From Clostridia bacterium (lineage in GTDB: Bacteria > Bacillota > Clostridia > Oscillospirales > CAG-272), in assembly GCA_017937135.1 (NCBI GenBank), contig JAGBEE010000011.1:20664-84663 (forward strand): 64,000 nt of DNA, given 5' to 3'. Below, one piece after another: positions 23,238 through 32,096 of the stretch (positions are counted from its first letter, which is position 1; the number at the start of each line of letters is the position of its first letter). Below the pieces are notes generated by a model. The model did no database searches and was not told the origin of the DNA. It saw only the letters and a list, made by a program, of their open reading frames with translations. The position numbers and the translations under genes were made by a program.

Positions 23238-23253
23238 TGTTTCACGTGAAACA
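23238..23253. promoter_or_regulatory. parS site 1
   Basis: TGTTTCACGTGAAACA, a perfect match to the ParB-binding palindrome. Confidence 0.95.
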
Positions 23254-23444
23254 GAGATAGGGAAATGTAAATTAAAATACTGTTTTATAAAGCAAATTAT
23301 AGTAAGATGAGCATAAATGCAATTTCTCGTTATGAATAATCGATGGTCTATATATACACGCCCTGCAAATATATCAATATGCTTTACCGTTTTAACCTAT
23401 GCGATTTTTGCTTAGTTACTGATCTGATAGAACATATATATCTG

Positions 23445-23460
23445 CGTTTCACGTGAAACA
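23445..23460. promoter_or_regulatory. parS site 2
   Basis: CGTTTCACGTGAAACA, one base off the palindrome at the first position. Confidence 0.93.
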
Positions 23461-23613
23461 CTACCTATACTATTTTAAGTGAAGCACAACCTTGCCTACC
23501 TTTGACTTAGAACTGTGCGTTTAGTGCAGCCATAGATGTATTTTATATCTAACTAATTGCTCTACTTTTTCTGAGAGGCATTGACTCTCTTGCTATTAAC
23601 TAACAAAATTTGT

Positions 23614-23629
23614 TGTTTCACGTGAAACA
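23614..23629. promoter_or_regulatory. parS site 3
   Basis: TGTTTCACGTGAAACA, perfect. Confidence 0.95.
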
Positions 23630-23773
23630 AAATTTCAAACCGTTTCCTCACACAAAACCCGACAATCCACTTTTTTATTTTTGGAATAGTGCAAGGGGCT
23701 TGAGTGCGATTTTAAAACGCAAAACAAGATAAAAAAAGAAAAGCAAAGGGGTATATTAAATAACGAGTATTCG

Positions 23774-23789
23774 TGTTTCACGTGAAACA
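23774..23789. promoter_or_regulatory. parS site 4
   Basis: TGTTTCACGTGAAACA, perfect. The four sites are spaced 207, 169 and 160 bp apart. The rest of the 970-base gap 23142-24111 has no gene and no clear TTATCCACA box. Confidence 0.95.
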
Positions 23790-24064
23790 ATTGTCGTATT
23801 ATGGCGAATTATGATATGCTCTGCACTATAAAGCTCTGCATTAACCATATATTACATTTTATTTGTAAAATATATCAATTTTGTGGTTTTTTCAACGATA
23901 TGTTGACAAATACGTTGAAAAGCGTGTAAAATTCATTGAAAAATGGTAATTTTCATCTGCTTATGTCGAAAATATGGCAAAATATGGAAATGGAAAAATA
24001 TGTAAATGCGTACGTACAACCAAAACTGCCTGTATATATACGTTGTGCACCTGTCTTTTGCATT

Positions 24065-24106
24065 AAAAAAGCCACTATTTAGCTTTTGGCTACATAGTGG
24101 CTTTTT
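24065..24106. terminator. noc terminator
   Basis: AAAAAAGCCACTAT pairs with ATAGTGGCTTTTT around a 15-base loop, directly after the noc stop codon on the minus strand. Confidence 0.85.
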
Positions 24107-24111
24107 ATAGT

Positions 24112-24981
24112 TTAACTTAGTACAAATTCGCTTTCTCGGCTTATGCTTTCGTCCTCTTGCGAGCAAATGATGTCATTGGCTGCACCCTTTGGAATCAGTA
24201 TTGTAAATTCAGTGTAGTTTTCGTTTTCTATTTTTCTGCTTTTTACTTTTATTCCGCTGTTGCTAATTGCATCAATGGCTCTGTTTATTGCTGTGTAGAA
24301 CGAGCCAATATCCTTATAAGTGGCAGCCTTTTTTACCTTTTGAGGGTTTAGCTTGGAGACTATTCTGTCAATTTCCTCCTCGCTTTTTGATACGTTCATG
24401 CCCTCGTTTATTATCTTATTTAATACTTTTTCTCTTATATCCGGGTCGTAAATTCTTAAAAGCGCTCTTGCGTGGCGCTCGCTTAGCTTGTTTTCGAGAA
24501 TTTTGTCTCGTTCGCCCTGACTTAGCCTTAAAAGCCTTAGCTTATTTGCAACAAATGACTGACTATTTGAAAGCTTGGTGGCGATTTGCTCTTGTGTTAA
24601 GCCGTATGTATCAATTAGGGTCTGAATTGCGCTTGCTTGCTCAAAGATATTTAAATCCTCTCTTATTAAGTTTTCAATAATGGAAATCTCGGCGCTTTTT
24701 TCCTCGCTGATGTCGCAAATAACGCAAGGCACGAACTCCATTCCGAGCTCCTTGGCGGCTCTTAAGCGCCTTTCTCCTGCAACGAGCTCATACTCCTCGC
24801 CAAGCGCTCGCACAGAGAGTGGCTGAATGATTCCGAACTGTCTTATACTGTCAGCGAGCTTAATTATTGCTTCCTCTGAAAAAATTTTTCTTGGCTGGTT
24901 TGGGTTTGGGCAAATTTTGCTTATTGGTAGCGAGTAAATTTGCTCTGCATCATTTGTTTTTTGGTTCTCTTGCTTTTGCAT
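24112..24981 (-). CDS. noc: ParB-family protein, probably nucleoid occlusion factor Noc
   Basis: A second 289-aa ParB-like protein has ICPNPNQPRKIFSEEAIIKL, SIRQFGIIQPLSVR, GERRLRAAKELGM (CTP box), TQEQIATKLSNSQSFVANKL and LSERHARALLRI. In Bacillus, noc lies directly upstream of soj-spo0J (parA-parB), and the same order noc-parA-parB is seen here, which is the main reason for the name. Noc binds its own sites across the chromosome and keeps the division septum off the DNA. The 289-aa length fits. A paralogous chromosomal ParB without occlusion activity is the alternative; the parS sites lie between the two ParB-family genes. Confidence 0.75.
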   Translation of the reverse strand: MQKQENQKTNDAEQIYSLPISKICPNPNQPRKIFSEEAIIKLADSIRQFGIIQPLSVRALGEEYELVAGERRLRAAKELGMEFVPCVICDISEEKSAEISIIENLIREDLNIFEQASAIQTLIDTYGLTQEQIATKLSNSQSFVANKLRLLRLSQGERDKILENKLSERHARALLRIYDPDIREKVLNKIINEGMNVSKSEEEIDRIVSKLNPQKVKKAATYKDIGSFYTAINRAIDAISNSGIKVKSRKIENENYTEFTILIPKGAANDIICSQEDESISRESEFVLS

Positions 24982-26136
24982 TCCTTTTTTCTCCTTGCTT
25001 CATTATTTTATTGTATTGCTGTAAATATAATAACATTTCCCGACTGCGTAATTTATCATATTTCGCGCTCGAAAAATAATATATAAGGTAAAATGCGCTC
25101 AAAAGAGAGAGCAGTGCCTTGTAAGAGGGCAAAATAGGGCGAAAATGCGCGATGAAAAGTAATATAAGTAAAAATATAATCAAAACACGAAAACGCCCTT
25201 TGAAACGGCTTAAAGGACTCTAAAGCACATAAAGGTGCTCGTAGAGAAAAACATTTGTAAAAATAACTAAAGCTCAGCTAAAATAAGTGAAATAAGCCCC
25301 GGTTGCCTGATTTTGGGCGCTAAAACGTGATTTTTCAACCAATGAGTGAGCTTTGACTTATAATGATAAAAAATGCCACAAAATACCCTATGCCGCTTGG
25401 GCTGAGCCGGTTTTATTGTAAAAATGCCTTGTAAAAGCAAAAACGTTGAAAAACAATTAAAATTTCTCTCAAATGTACATTTTAAAAGTATTTTTTAACG
25501 GAAATAACGCTTATTAAGCAAAGAGTGTGGGGAACTATTAAAATAATTGCTGCTGACTTAAATTTGAGCATATTTGACTTAAAATTGGAATTGAATAATT
25601 GTTAACAAAGTGTAACGTATAAATACAGGGTAGTGCATAAAATCAAAAATTATGAATAAATATGTTTGTTGCTCTTACAATTTATCTATTGCTTACAATG
25701 ACTTAAATTGCATTTTGTGGCGATGTATTACCGTTTTGATTCTTGAAAAAATAGCACCACAGCTACATTTGCGGTGCTATTTTGTTTTTTATGTCGCAGC
25801 TATCTTGGGCTTGCATCATTTTGCAGCGAGTAAGCTGATATATCTAATTAGATTGCGCGCTCGCGTGTGCGTAAGAGACGATTTAAGGCTGTTTTAGGCG
25901 CGTTTGGAGCTTTTGCTTAGAAGTTCCCATAAAAACGCCTTTGACATTAAAATGGGGCGTTAAAGCCTGTTAAAACGTTTTGGCTGCTGGCTGCTTGAAT
26001 GGATGAAAGCGTGTTTAAATCGTTTTAGCTTACTAACCACTTGAATAGGTGCAAGCTTAGTCAAATAGCCTTAGCCCTTGTGATATTTGAAAGGGCGCGA
26101 GTTTGATTACGCCTGTATGGACTCTTATAGAGTTGA
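24982..26136. other. Long stretch without a recognisable gene
   Basis: Over 1.1 kb between noc and the phage capsid gene. The short open frames here (for example 24950-25183 minus and 25652-25897 plus) lack an RBS and protein-like composition. An orphan terminator stands at 25750-25790. No DnaA-box cluster, tRNA or repeat unit was seen; words such as GCTTGAATGG and ACTTGAATAGGTGCAAGC recur loosely near 26 kb. It may be decayed phage or island sequence. Confidence 0.5.
25750..25790 (+). terminator. Orphan terminator
   Basis: ATAGCACC/GGTGCTAT hairpin with A-run before and TTTTGTTTTTT after, on the plus strand. No gene upstream of it is evident, so it may end an unrecognised small RNA. Confidence 0.7.
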
Positions 26137-26979
26137 TTAAGCGTACTTAACGTTAATGTTGATAATTTCCTTAGGACGTACTACCTTGCCGTCGAAAAGG
26201 ATATATCCCTTCACTGCATCGGCAAATGACTTCTCGGGACGATATGCCTCTGTGTGAGTGAGAGGATTTACAAAGGCGATAGCGCGCTTTGTTCTAATCA
26301 TAATGTTATCAATTGCGCCGTCCTCGCTCTTTAAAACGTTGTTTGAGAGCTTAACGGTAACGTTGCCGTACATAGCCACCTTGCCGTTTTTGAGCATCTC
26401 GGAGTTGTTTGTATCCTTGCCAACATAAGCCTGCTTAAAGAGCTTATAAAAGCGTGGGGACACAGTAACTGTAATGCCTGATGCCATGTTTACATCGTTT
26501 TCCTGAAGGGCTTGAATTGCATCATCAAGCACGTCAAGCACGTTATCCTTCGTTACAACGGTCGCGTTAGCGCTTAGTGTCGGAACCTGTGCATCCGTCG
26601 CCATATTTGCAATGTACTTGTCCATTTCGTTGGCCAAGCCCTCTGAGGTTTCAAGCGAAAGCGCGTCCATAAGGCCACCAACAGCTTGAGCCTTGTCAAT
26701 ATCGCCAACCTTGTAGTTAAAGTATCTAATTTGATTGATGTTCAAAATTACCGAGGTGTCCTCAATTTCCTCTGCCTCGTCAATTTCTCCGTTAGCGTTT
26801 TCACGCTCAATTGTTTTAATTGAGGGCTTTCCAACGCCAAGAATATGTACGCTGTCGCCCTTGCTCGCTACAAGTCCCTCATATTGTCTGTTGCAGTCCT
26901 CAACAAAGACGCACGCTCTTTCAAGCTCTCTTTCAATGGTTTCTGCCCAAACAGAGGGGATAAAATTTGAATATGCCAT
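26137..26979 (-). CDS. Phage major capsid protein (P22 coat-like)
   Basis: The 280-aa product would be the main shell subunit of a phage head. The pattern is that of P22-type coat proteins: FIPSVWAETIERELERACVF at the start, GDSVHILGVGKPSIKTIE (about residues 42-59), and INQIRYFNYKVGDIDKAQA with LANEMDKYIANMATDAQVP. Later come VSPRFYKLFKQAY and the final strand GYILFDGKVVRPKEIININV. AAGGAG precedes the ATG. It is the last gene of the head module; no head-tail connector, tail or lysis gene follows. The frame is intact, so the protein can still be made. Confidence 0.85.
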   Translation of the reverse strand: MAYSNFIPSVWAETIERELERACVFVEDCNRQYEGLVASKGDSVHILGVGKPSIKTIERENANGEIDEAEEIEDTSVILNINQIRYFNYKVGDIDKAQAVGGLMDALSLETSEGLANEMDKYIANMATDAQVPTLSANATVVTKDNVLDVLDDAIQALQENDVNMASGITVTVSPRFYKLFKQAYVGKDTNNSEMLKNGKVAMYGNVTVKLSNNVLKSEDGAIDNIMIRTKRAIAFVNPLTHTEAYRPEKSFADAVKGYILFDGKVVRPKEIININVKYA

Positions 26980-27297
26980 AATAAATTCTCCTTAAAGTAA
27001 ATTTGCGGAAATACTTGGAGCAAAATTATGGGAATATATGGAAAATAATACTACTTGCTCTTGTAAATGTGCCACTCAATGGCAAATGGAAGCGCAAAAT
27101 AAGCTGTGCGCTTGCTTTCGCGCTTGTCAAATGAGTGTGCACACGCTGTATTAGTTAAGGCTTGCGGAAATACTTAGCTAATAAAGCAATATATTCACGT
27201 CTATTTGTCAAGGTGATGATAAATAGACTTATGAATAGCTGTTTTTGTTGATTTGTCAATCTTTTTTACTTGCTCAAGGCGTTTGGAAGGCTTGCAA
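26980..27297. other. Gap between capsid and scaffold genes
   Basis: 318 bases with no gene. A short direct repeat, TTGCGGAAATACTT, occurs at about 27002 and about 27163. Phage head genes are usually packed tightly, so a small gene may have been lost here. Confidence 0.4.
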
Positions 27298-27939
27298 TCA
27301 CCATTTTGCTTGACTTTGTCTGATTTTATCGTAATTTTTGCTGATTTGCTCCCTTGACATCCTTAAAACCTGCTCCTTCGTAAAAAAGTCGCTTGATAAC
27401 GGCTCGCTGGAGCTAAGTGAGCCAACGGAGGCTTGCTTGCTCGCTAAGCGCGCAGTCTCTTTTTTTATTGCATCCTCCTCGATTTTTGACTTTAAAGCCA
27501 CATATTCGCTATAAAGAAGCGCAAGAGGGACTCCGTTGCGTCTTGAATTCATAAATAGCTTGAAATTTCTGTCATTTTCAGCCTTTTCCCTTGTCATTCC
27601 GGGAAAAAGAGAAGAAAAGAGTGCATCATCATCACTTTTTGATAAAACGGCAGTATTTTGCGTGGAATTATCAACAAAATTCTCCCTGTTTTGTTGAATT
27701 ACAGACACAGGGTCGCCTGTTTTTAAATTTTCAGTGATATTATTTGATAGATTTTCAACTGAGTCCTGCACAAAATTAGCGCTATTTTCAGCTGCAAAAG
27801 TGGCGATTTCTGTTGAAGCACCTTGATTCATAGGTGAAATATCGCCGTTTGGTGAGCTATTTGGCTGATTTTGACTTAAAACCGTGCCATTAGACTCTGA
27901 AAAGCTGAGATTTTGTAAATTTTCTTGATTATTTATCAT
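27298..27939 (-). CDS. Probable phage scaffold protein
   Basis: The 213-aa product is polar, rich in Asn, Gln, Ser and Glu, with no signal peptide. The C-terminal part is helical and charged (SLFPGMTREKAENDRNFKLF, YVALKSKIEEDAIKKETARL, then a basic REQISKNYDKIRQ end). Scaffold proteins that guide capsid assembly have this composition and lie between portal and capsid genes, as here. The ATG at 27939 has AAAGGA upstream. The identification rests on position and composition, not on a sequence motif. Confidence 0.6.
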   Translation of the reverse strand: MINNQENLQNLSFSESNGTVLSQNQPNSSPNGDISPMNQGASTEIATFAAENSANFVQDSVENLSNNITENLKTGDPVSVIQQNRENFVDNSTQNTAVLSKSDDDALFSSLFPGMTREKAENDRNFKLFMNSRRNGVPLALLYSEYVALKSKIEEDAIKKETARLASKQASVGSLSSSEPLSSDFFTKEQVLRMSREQISKNYDKIRQSQAKW

Positions 27940-27956
27940 AAAATTCCTTTCAAAAA

Positions 27957-29651
27957 TCATTGATTATCGACACAGGGTCGGCTATTTTGACTGTTTTTGT
28001 AAAATTCAAGCTCCTTTTTCAGCTTTTGAATTTCACTATTTTTCTCGGCTTGGATTTGCTTTAAAATTTCACTTTTATTTGTTAGCGCACTCTCTGGATA
28101 AGCCTTAATGTATGTTTCAAGAGATATATTTCCGTTCTTTAAGCACGTGTCAAGAAGATTTATATCAGACGCAAGCGTTGCCTTGCTTCCACCAACAGCC
28201 TCGACTACTACCTCAAAGAGTGAATTTTCATAATCATATGATGAAAAGGTGTCCATAGTGCTTTTTTCGTTGCCATCAATATCCTTATTACTTATTATAA
28301 AGTCTTTTTTGTAAAAGTAATATTTTAAAAACTGTGCAATAACAAGCCCCTGCTTGCGCTTTGCGCTTATAAATGCGTTTCTTAAATCCTCAATTGGCAT
28401 TTGTGCCTGTGCTTGAAGGTAAGCAATTGCAGCGCCTGAAAGATTATTTGAGTAAGCCTCGCCACTCATTACCTCTGATGCACCGGTAACACTTCGAGTA
28501 AGCTCGGTTATTGTGTTAGTGAGGCTCATTGGAACCTCCGAAAGAGCGCTTTCGCTTAATTTTTTGATTCCTTCACCCGTTCCGGAGTAGTCAATAAGTA
28601 TTTGTCCCGGTGTATTTGATATTTTTTGTCCCTTTAACGCATTTGGAAGCGCTAAGTATTTCCCCCAAGCACATTCTTGAGCATTTAACAGGCTCATTGC
28701 AATATTGAAGTTTATTGCCTTTTGATTTGGTATAATTCCCTCAATTTCTGAAAGACCGTAAATTGAGCCCTCGCGCTTTTCATAATACCCTGCCACGATA
28801 GGATAAAGTAGAGTTCTTTTTTGATTTTGTCGGGGGGAGTGTCGATAATTCGCAAATTCACTCTCACCATCCCCTTCTGAAAGGGTATCAATTGAAGAGA
28901 AGCTCGGGACGATTTTGAAGGGCTTATTTATTATGCAATTTTTGGTAGCTCTCTCGCAATAAATCTCACCATTTTCCTTAAAGTATCTTGTTAAAAGAGT
29001 TACCTTTTGCTTGTTTTGCTCGTTTTGCGAGCTGTATTCACTCTCGCCCTCGTCTGATTTTAACTCGCTAAGGTTAATATCGCTATCGGCAATAGCGATA
29101 ACGTCGGTTAATGATTTGCGCGCTGAAATAATTATCCACTTTTGCTTTTGCTCGTCAAGCTCGGCGGGGTTTTCAAAGAAAATATTAAGTGGGTCAATAA
29201 GCTCGCACCTGACTCCACCATCTACCCTGCCATCAATTCCACATGCCTCGCTATCCCAGTAATAGTGATAGAAGTACGAGCCCTTTTTAATTCCGTCGTC
29301 AACAGCGCGTCTGTCGATTTCATTTTGACCAAGCTCCTTTAATACACACTCAGAAAAGGCATTAAACCTCTCTATATTTGTCAAAGGAGAGTAGCTTTTA
29401 TATAAAATCTTAACGGGTGTTGATAAAATAGTAGATTTTTTGTTTCGACAAATCATTTTTACTATGTTTACAACGGGTCTTGGTAGATTTTTAGTGTTTG
29501 GTGTCGGGCTTGGCCACTGTCTGCCCTCATAAAAATCAATAAATGTAGGTATTTTTTCTCTTAAGCCACAATTTACCTGATATTCAACCCCCTCTTGATA
29601 CATATTGTACAGGTGGGTATTTTCTATGCTTTGGCTTTGCCATTGAACCAC
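27957..29651 (-). CDS. Phage portal protein (P22-like)
   Basis: The portal is a ring at one head vertex through which DNA is packaged. The 564-aa product has features of P22-type portals: FIDFYEGRQWPSP and LPRPVVNIVKMICRNKKSTI near the N-terminus, GSYFYHYYWD, CELIDPLNIFFENPAE, then PIVAGYYEKREGSIYGLSEI. In the stem region come PNQKAINFNIAMSLLNAQEC and LNNTITELTRSV-like sequence followed by MSGEAYSNNLSGAAIAYLQA. The C-terminus is a coiled coil (KQIQAEKNSEIQKLKKELEF). It begins inside the preceding 53-aa gene (28-base overlap). The frame is intact and of normal length. Confidence 0.85.
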   Translation of the reverse strand: MVQWQSQSIENTHLYNMYQEGVEYQVNCGLREKIPTFIDFYEGRQWPSPTPNTKNLPRPVVNIVKMICRNKKSTILSTPVKILYKSYSPLTNIERFNAFSECVLKELGQNEIDRRAVDDGIKKGSYFYHYYWDSEACGIDGRVDGGVRCELIDPLNIFFENPAELDEQKQKWIIISARKSLTDVIAIADSDINLSELKSDEGESEYSSQNEQNKQKVTLLTRYFKENGEIYCERATKNCIINKPFKIVPSFSSIDTLSEGDGESEFANYRHSPRQNQKRTLLYPIVAGYYEKREGSIYGLSEIEGIIPNQKAINFNIAMSLLNAQECAWGKYLALPNALKGQKISNTPGQILIDYSGTGEGIKKLSESALSEVPMSLTNTITELTRSVTGASEVMSGEAYSNNLSGAAIAYLQAQAQMPIEDLRNAFISAKRKQGLVIAQFLKYYFYKKDFIISNKDIDGNEKSTMDTFSSYDYENSLFEVVVEAVGGSKATLASDINLLDTCLKNGNISLETYIKAYPESALTNKSEILKQIQAEKNSEIQKLKKELEFYKNSQNSRPCVDNQ

Positions 29652-29785
29652 TCGTCAATCACCTCCTTATATGAAGCCTCGTTTTCGTTACCCGTGTCAT
29701 TCGACACGCTCTTTTCCTTAATTTTGTCCTCTAAGACGCTGATTCTTGCCTCTATTTCGAGGAGTCTTTTTTTAGTAATAAACAT
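29624..29785 (-). CDS. Small coiled-coil protein between terminase and portal (53 aa)
   Basis: The product reads MFITKKRLLEIEARISVLED, then KIKEKSVSNDTGNENE and a C-terminal KEVIDEWFNGKAKA. The first 25 residues have a heptad pattern (I/L/V spacing), so a coiled coil is likely. The ATG lies 2 bases after the terminase stop, with GGAG inside the last terminase codons, so translation is coupled. Its end overlaps the portal start by 28 bases. The tight packing argues that it is a real gene. Function unknown; in other phages small genes at this spot encode head accessory proteins. Confidence 0.65.
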   Translation of the reverse strand: MFITKKRLLEIEARISVLEDKIKEKSVSNDTGNENEASYKEVIDEWFNGKAKA

Positions 29786-29787
29786 TT

Positions 29788-31611
29788 TTACCACTCCATA
29801 AATATTTCTTCCTGCAAGGGAAAATTTGTAAAGTTTTTATCTAAAAAGGAGCATCCTGTGTCGATAATTTCAATTTTATGAGAATAATCAATACCGATAA
29901 AGCGCGCAATTGCACTCGCCATAACTAAGTCGTCATGCGAGCCATTTGCTGCGGCAATTTTGCCATCGGGATGGCGAATAAAGGTGCTCATTTCTAAAAG
30001 CGTTTGCCTGTCGGTTTCAAGCTCTATGCATTCTCTCATTGTCGAAATTAGGTTTGAAATAATAATGGGCCTTGTGATAGACGAGGTAACAAAGCCATAG
30101 AAGCCCTCGGTTTTTTCCTTGAATGAGGAGAGATTTTTGGAAACGTACAGATTTTCATATCCAAGCTCCCTTAAAACGCGCACAGGATGTCGCGAATAGT
30201 TGGTTTCAACGCCGATTAAGGCGTTATTATAGTACCTTCCAAGACAATACAGCTGCTTTGCAAATAGGTCCTCGTCAATTTTTTGCTTATGTAGTGTAGC
30301 TACACAGCGTCCGTTTGTGTTATCAATAACCTTAGCGCAAAAGTAGTCATCGCCAAGTCCTGCAGTATCTGCGCCAATTACGTAGGGCTTTGCTTTTGTC
30401 AGGGAGCCTTCAGCTATTAAATAAGGCTTTTCGACTATTGATATATAGCCACATTCATCCTTTACAAGCTCAATATCGCAGATTTCCTTTTTAAAGGCAA
30501 TAATGCTACCGTTTTCAGCATATTGTGGTACTAATTTCTCATTATATTTGAAATATCCAAGCTCGCTTTTGATATCAAATGTGCTTAAATAGTTAGAAAT
30601 TGCATCCTTATCAAAAACGCAATCGCCACTTGTTACAAATGCCTCCTCGGGTGAACAGGGGTATTCCTGTCTTATAGACGTCTTGTCTATATACGAGAGG
30701 TACTTCTTTGCATACCAAGCAAGCTGCTCCTTGTCAAGACCACGCTTTTTAAGGGCGCAAAGCCTGTTTTTTAACCACGTGTCAGCGTTTTTTAAGTATT
30801 CGAGCTCGTTTGAGCGATATTCGTCGCTTCTATACCATTCATAAAAAAGATTGTGACAAGCACCACTGTCCCAAAGTGTTTTTGCTTCGTTAAAGCCATT
30901 GGCTGTTGTTTCATAAATGCAAAGAGCATCCTTTGTTGCCGCCTCCTGTATAGACTTTTGCAAATCAGCAAGTGAGCATTTAAAAAATGCAACCTCGGAG
31001 TAATGGATAAAGGAAAGAGTTCGGCTTCTTCCTATATTTCCGCTTGCCGAGGCTATACGCCAAGAGGAGTTGAGCTTATCAAAAAACAACTCGTTTACAG
31101 AGTTAAATTTCTCCGTTGGCTTTAATCTCTCTGGCAAGGCATTATACATTACCTTTGCCTTGTCAATAAAAATTGCCTTTGTGTTATCATCTCTGTCAGC
31201 TAAGGTAAAGCCTGAAAAGTTTTTCCTTACTATTGCAAAGCTGAGCTGAATGGCTGTGATAAGGGTGGTAAAGCCCTGCTGTCTTCCCTTGAGCACAAAA
31301 AACGGTTTTTGCCGACCCAGTGTCTCGATTTTAGCAATAAAGTCACGCTGAACAGTGTTGAAAAAGAAGGGAATATTCTTCTTTTCCTTATCTACAATTG
31401 AAAAGCAGCATTCAATTAAAAGATATGGCCTTTGAATAATTTCGTTCCTTAAATTATCGGTATCGAGAATTTTGTCGGCTATTGCTGATGTGATTTGGGC
31501 ATCAAGCTCTAAATCGTGACTTTTTTGCCATAGCTCCCTTCGCTTTCTTATTAAATCGCTAATTGAAATATTTGCATCCCTTGCTTTTACAGAGCACTTT
31601 AAAGTCTTCAT
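29788..31611 (-). CDS. terL: Phage terminase large subunit
   Basis: TerL is the motor and nuclease that packages phage DNA. The 607-aa product has the adenine-binding region NTVQRDFIAK, Walker A VLKGRQQGFTTLITA at about residues 106-120, and the Walker B/catalytic Glu in SFIHYSEVAFF at about 200-210. The ATPase coupling motif is CIYETTANGF at about 231-240. The RNase H-like nuclease has VIGADTAGLGDD (Asp415), IGVETN (Glu469) and SHDDLVMASAIA near residue 565. All catalytic residues are there. The ATG at 31611 is preferred; an upstream TTG at 31662 would add 17 residues and leave AGGAGG inside the gene, so the true start is uncertain. No small terminase subunit was found. Confidence 0.9.
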   Translation of the reverse strand: MKTLKCSVKARDANISISDLIRKRRELWQKSHDLELDAQITSAIADKILDTDNLRNEIIQRPYLLIECCFSIVDKEKKNIPFFFNTVQRDFIAKIETLGRQKPFFVLKGRQQGFTTLITAIQLSFAIVRKNFSGFTLADRDDNTKAIFIDKAKVMYNALPERLKPTEKFNSVNELFFDKLNSSWRIASASGNIGRSRTLSFIHYSEVAFFKCSLADLQKSIQEAATKDALCIYETTANGFNEAKTLWDSGACHNLFYEWYRSDEYRSNELEYLKNADTWLKNRLCALKKRGLDKEQLAWYAKKYLSYIDKTSIRQEYPCSPEEAFVTSGDCVFDKDAISNYLSTFDIKSELGYFKYNEKLVPQYAENGSIIAFKKEICDIELVKDECGYISIVEKPYLIAEGSLTKAKPYVIGADTAGLGDDYFCAKVIDNTNGRCVATLHKQKIDEDLFAKQLYCLGRYYNNALIGVETNYSRHPVRVLRELGYENLYVSKNLSSFKEKTEGFYGFVTSSITRPIIISNLISTMRECIELETDRQTLLEMSTFIRHPDGKIAAANGSHDDLVMASAIARFIGIDYSHKIEIIDTGCSFLDKNFTNFPLQEEIFMEW

Positions 31612-31666
31612 TTTCGCGACTTTGTTTTCCTCCTTTCTTAAATTTGGGTTTTCCCCTTGCAAGTAT

Positions 31667-31697
31667 ATTTTTGCACAAAAAAACCGGTACTGGACGG
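31667..31697. repeat. CCGGTAC repeat, right copy
   Basis: ATTTTTGCACAAAAAAA followed by CCGGTACTGGACG, the near-copy of 19573-19602 in the same orientation. It sits just upstream of the terminase gene. Confidence 0.5.
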
Positions 31698-31744
31698 TAA
31701 AGATTAATAGAATTTACAAATTTTTAAATCGGGGTAATTTTGCC

Positions 31745-31773
31745 TTGACATATTTTAATATAAATGCTATACT
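31745..31773 (+). promoter_or_regulatory. Promoter of the ACT/UPF0210 operon
   Basis: TTGACA (31745-31750), 17 bp, TATACT (31768-31773), about 40 bases before the ATG. Confidence 0.8.
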
Positions 31774-31813
31774 TTATTATATATTTTATTATACACATAA
31801 GGAGAACAAAAAA

Positions 31814-32083
31814 ATGAAGGCTGTTGTTACTGTTATTGGAAAAGACTCTGTAGGAATTATTGCAGACGTAAGCAATGAGTGCGCTAAGCACAATGCAAAT
31901 ATTGTTGATATCACTCAAAGCGTGCTTAAGGAATATTTTGCAATGATTATGCTTGTTGAAATAGAAAAAATTCAAACTGACTTCTCAAGCTTCCAGGGCG
32001 CTCTTAGCAGACTTGGAGAGGAAAAGGGACTTGATATTCGCGTAATGCACGAGGATATCTTTAATTCAATGCATCGCATTTAA
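31814..32083 (+). CDS. ACT-domain protein (UPF0237)
   Basis: The 89-aa product is a single ACT domain: MKAVVTVIGKDSVGIIADVS, then NANIVDITQSVLKEYFAMIM and LDIRVMHEDIFNSMHRI. It is a ligand-binding regulator that probably senses an amino acid or related small molecule. It lies 13 bases before the UPF0210 gene, the usual partner of this family in Firmicutes, so the two probably work together. The ATG at 31814 has AAGGAGAA upstream; the longer frame covers the promoter and is not real. Confidence 0.9.
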   Translation: MKAVVTVIGKDSVGIIADVSNECAKHNANIVDITQSVLKEYFAMIMLVEIEKIQTDFSSFQGALSRLGEEKGLDIRVMHEDIFNSMHRI

Positions 32084-32096
32084 TAAGAGGTAAATT

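Noticed and set aside
23142-24111. oriC in the parS gap
   Set aside because: No cluster of TTATCCACA-like boxes or AT-rich 13-mers could be made out; dnaA is not adjacent.
24950-25183. Minus-strand open frame of 77 aa
   Set aside because: Overlaps the noc start, starts without a convincing RBS and has low-complexity composition.
25652-25897. Plus-strand open frame of 81 aa
   Set aside because: It reads straight through the terminator hairpin at 25750-25790 and has no RBS.
31622-31813. N-terminal extension of the ACT protein
   Set aside because: It covers the TTGACA/TATACT promoter; the ATG at 31814 has a proper RBS and matches the family start.
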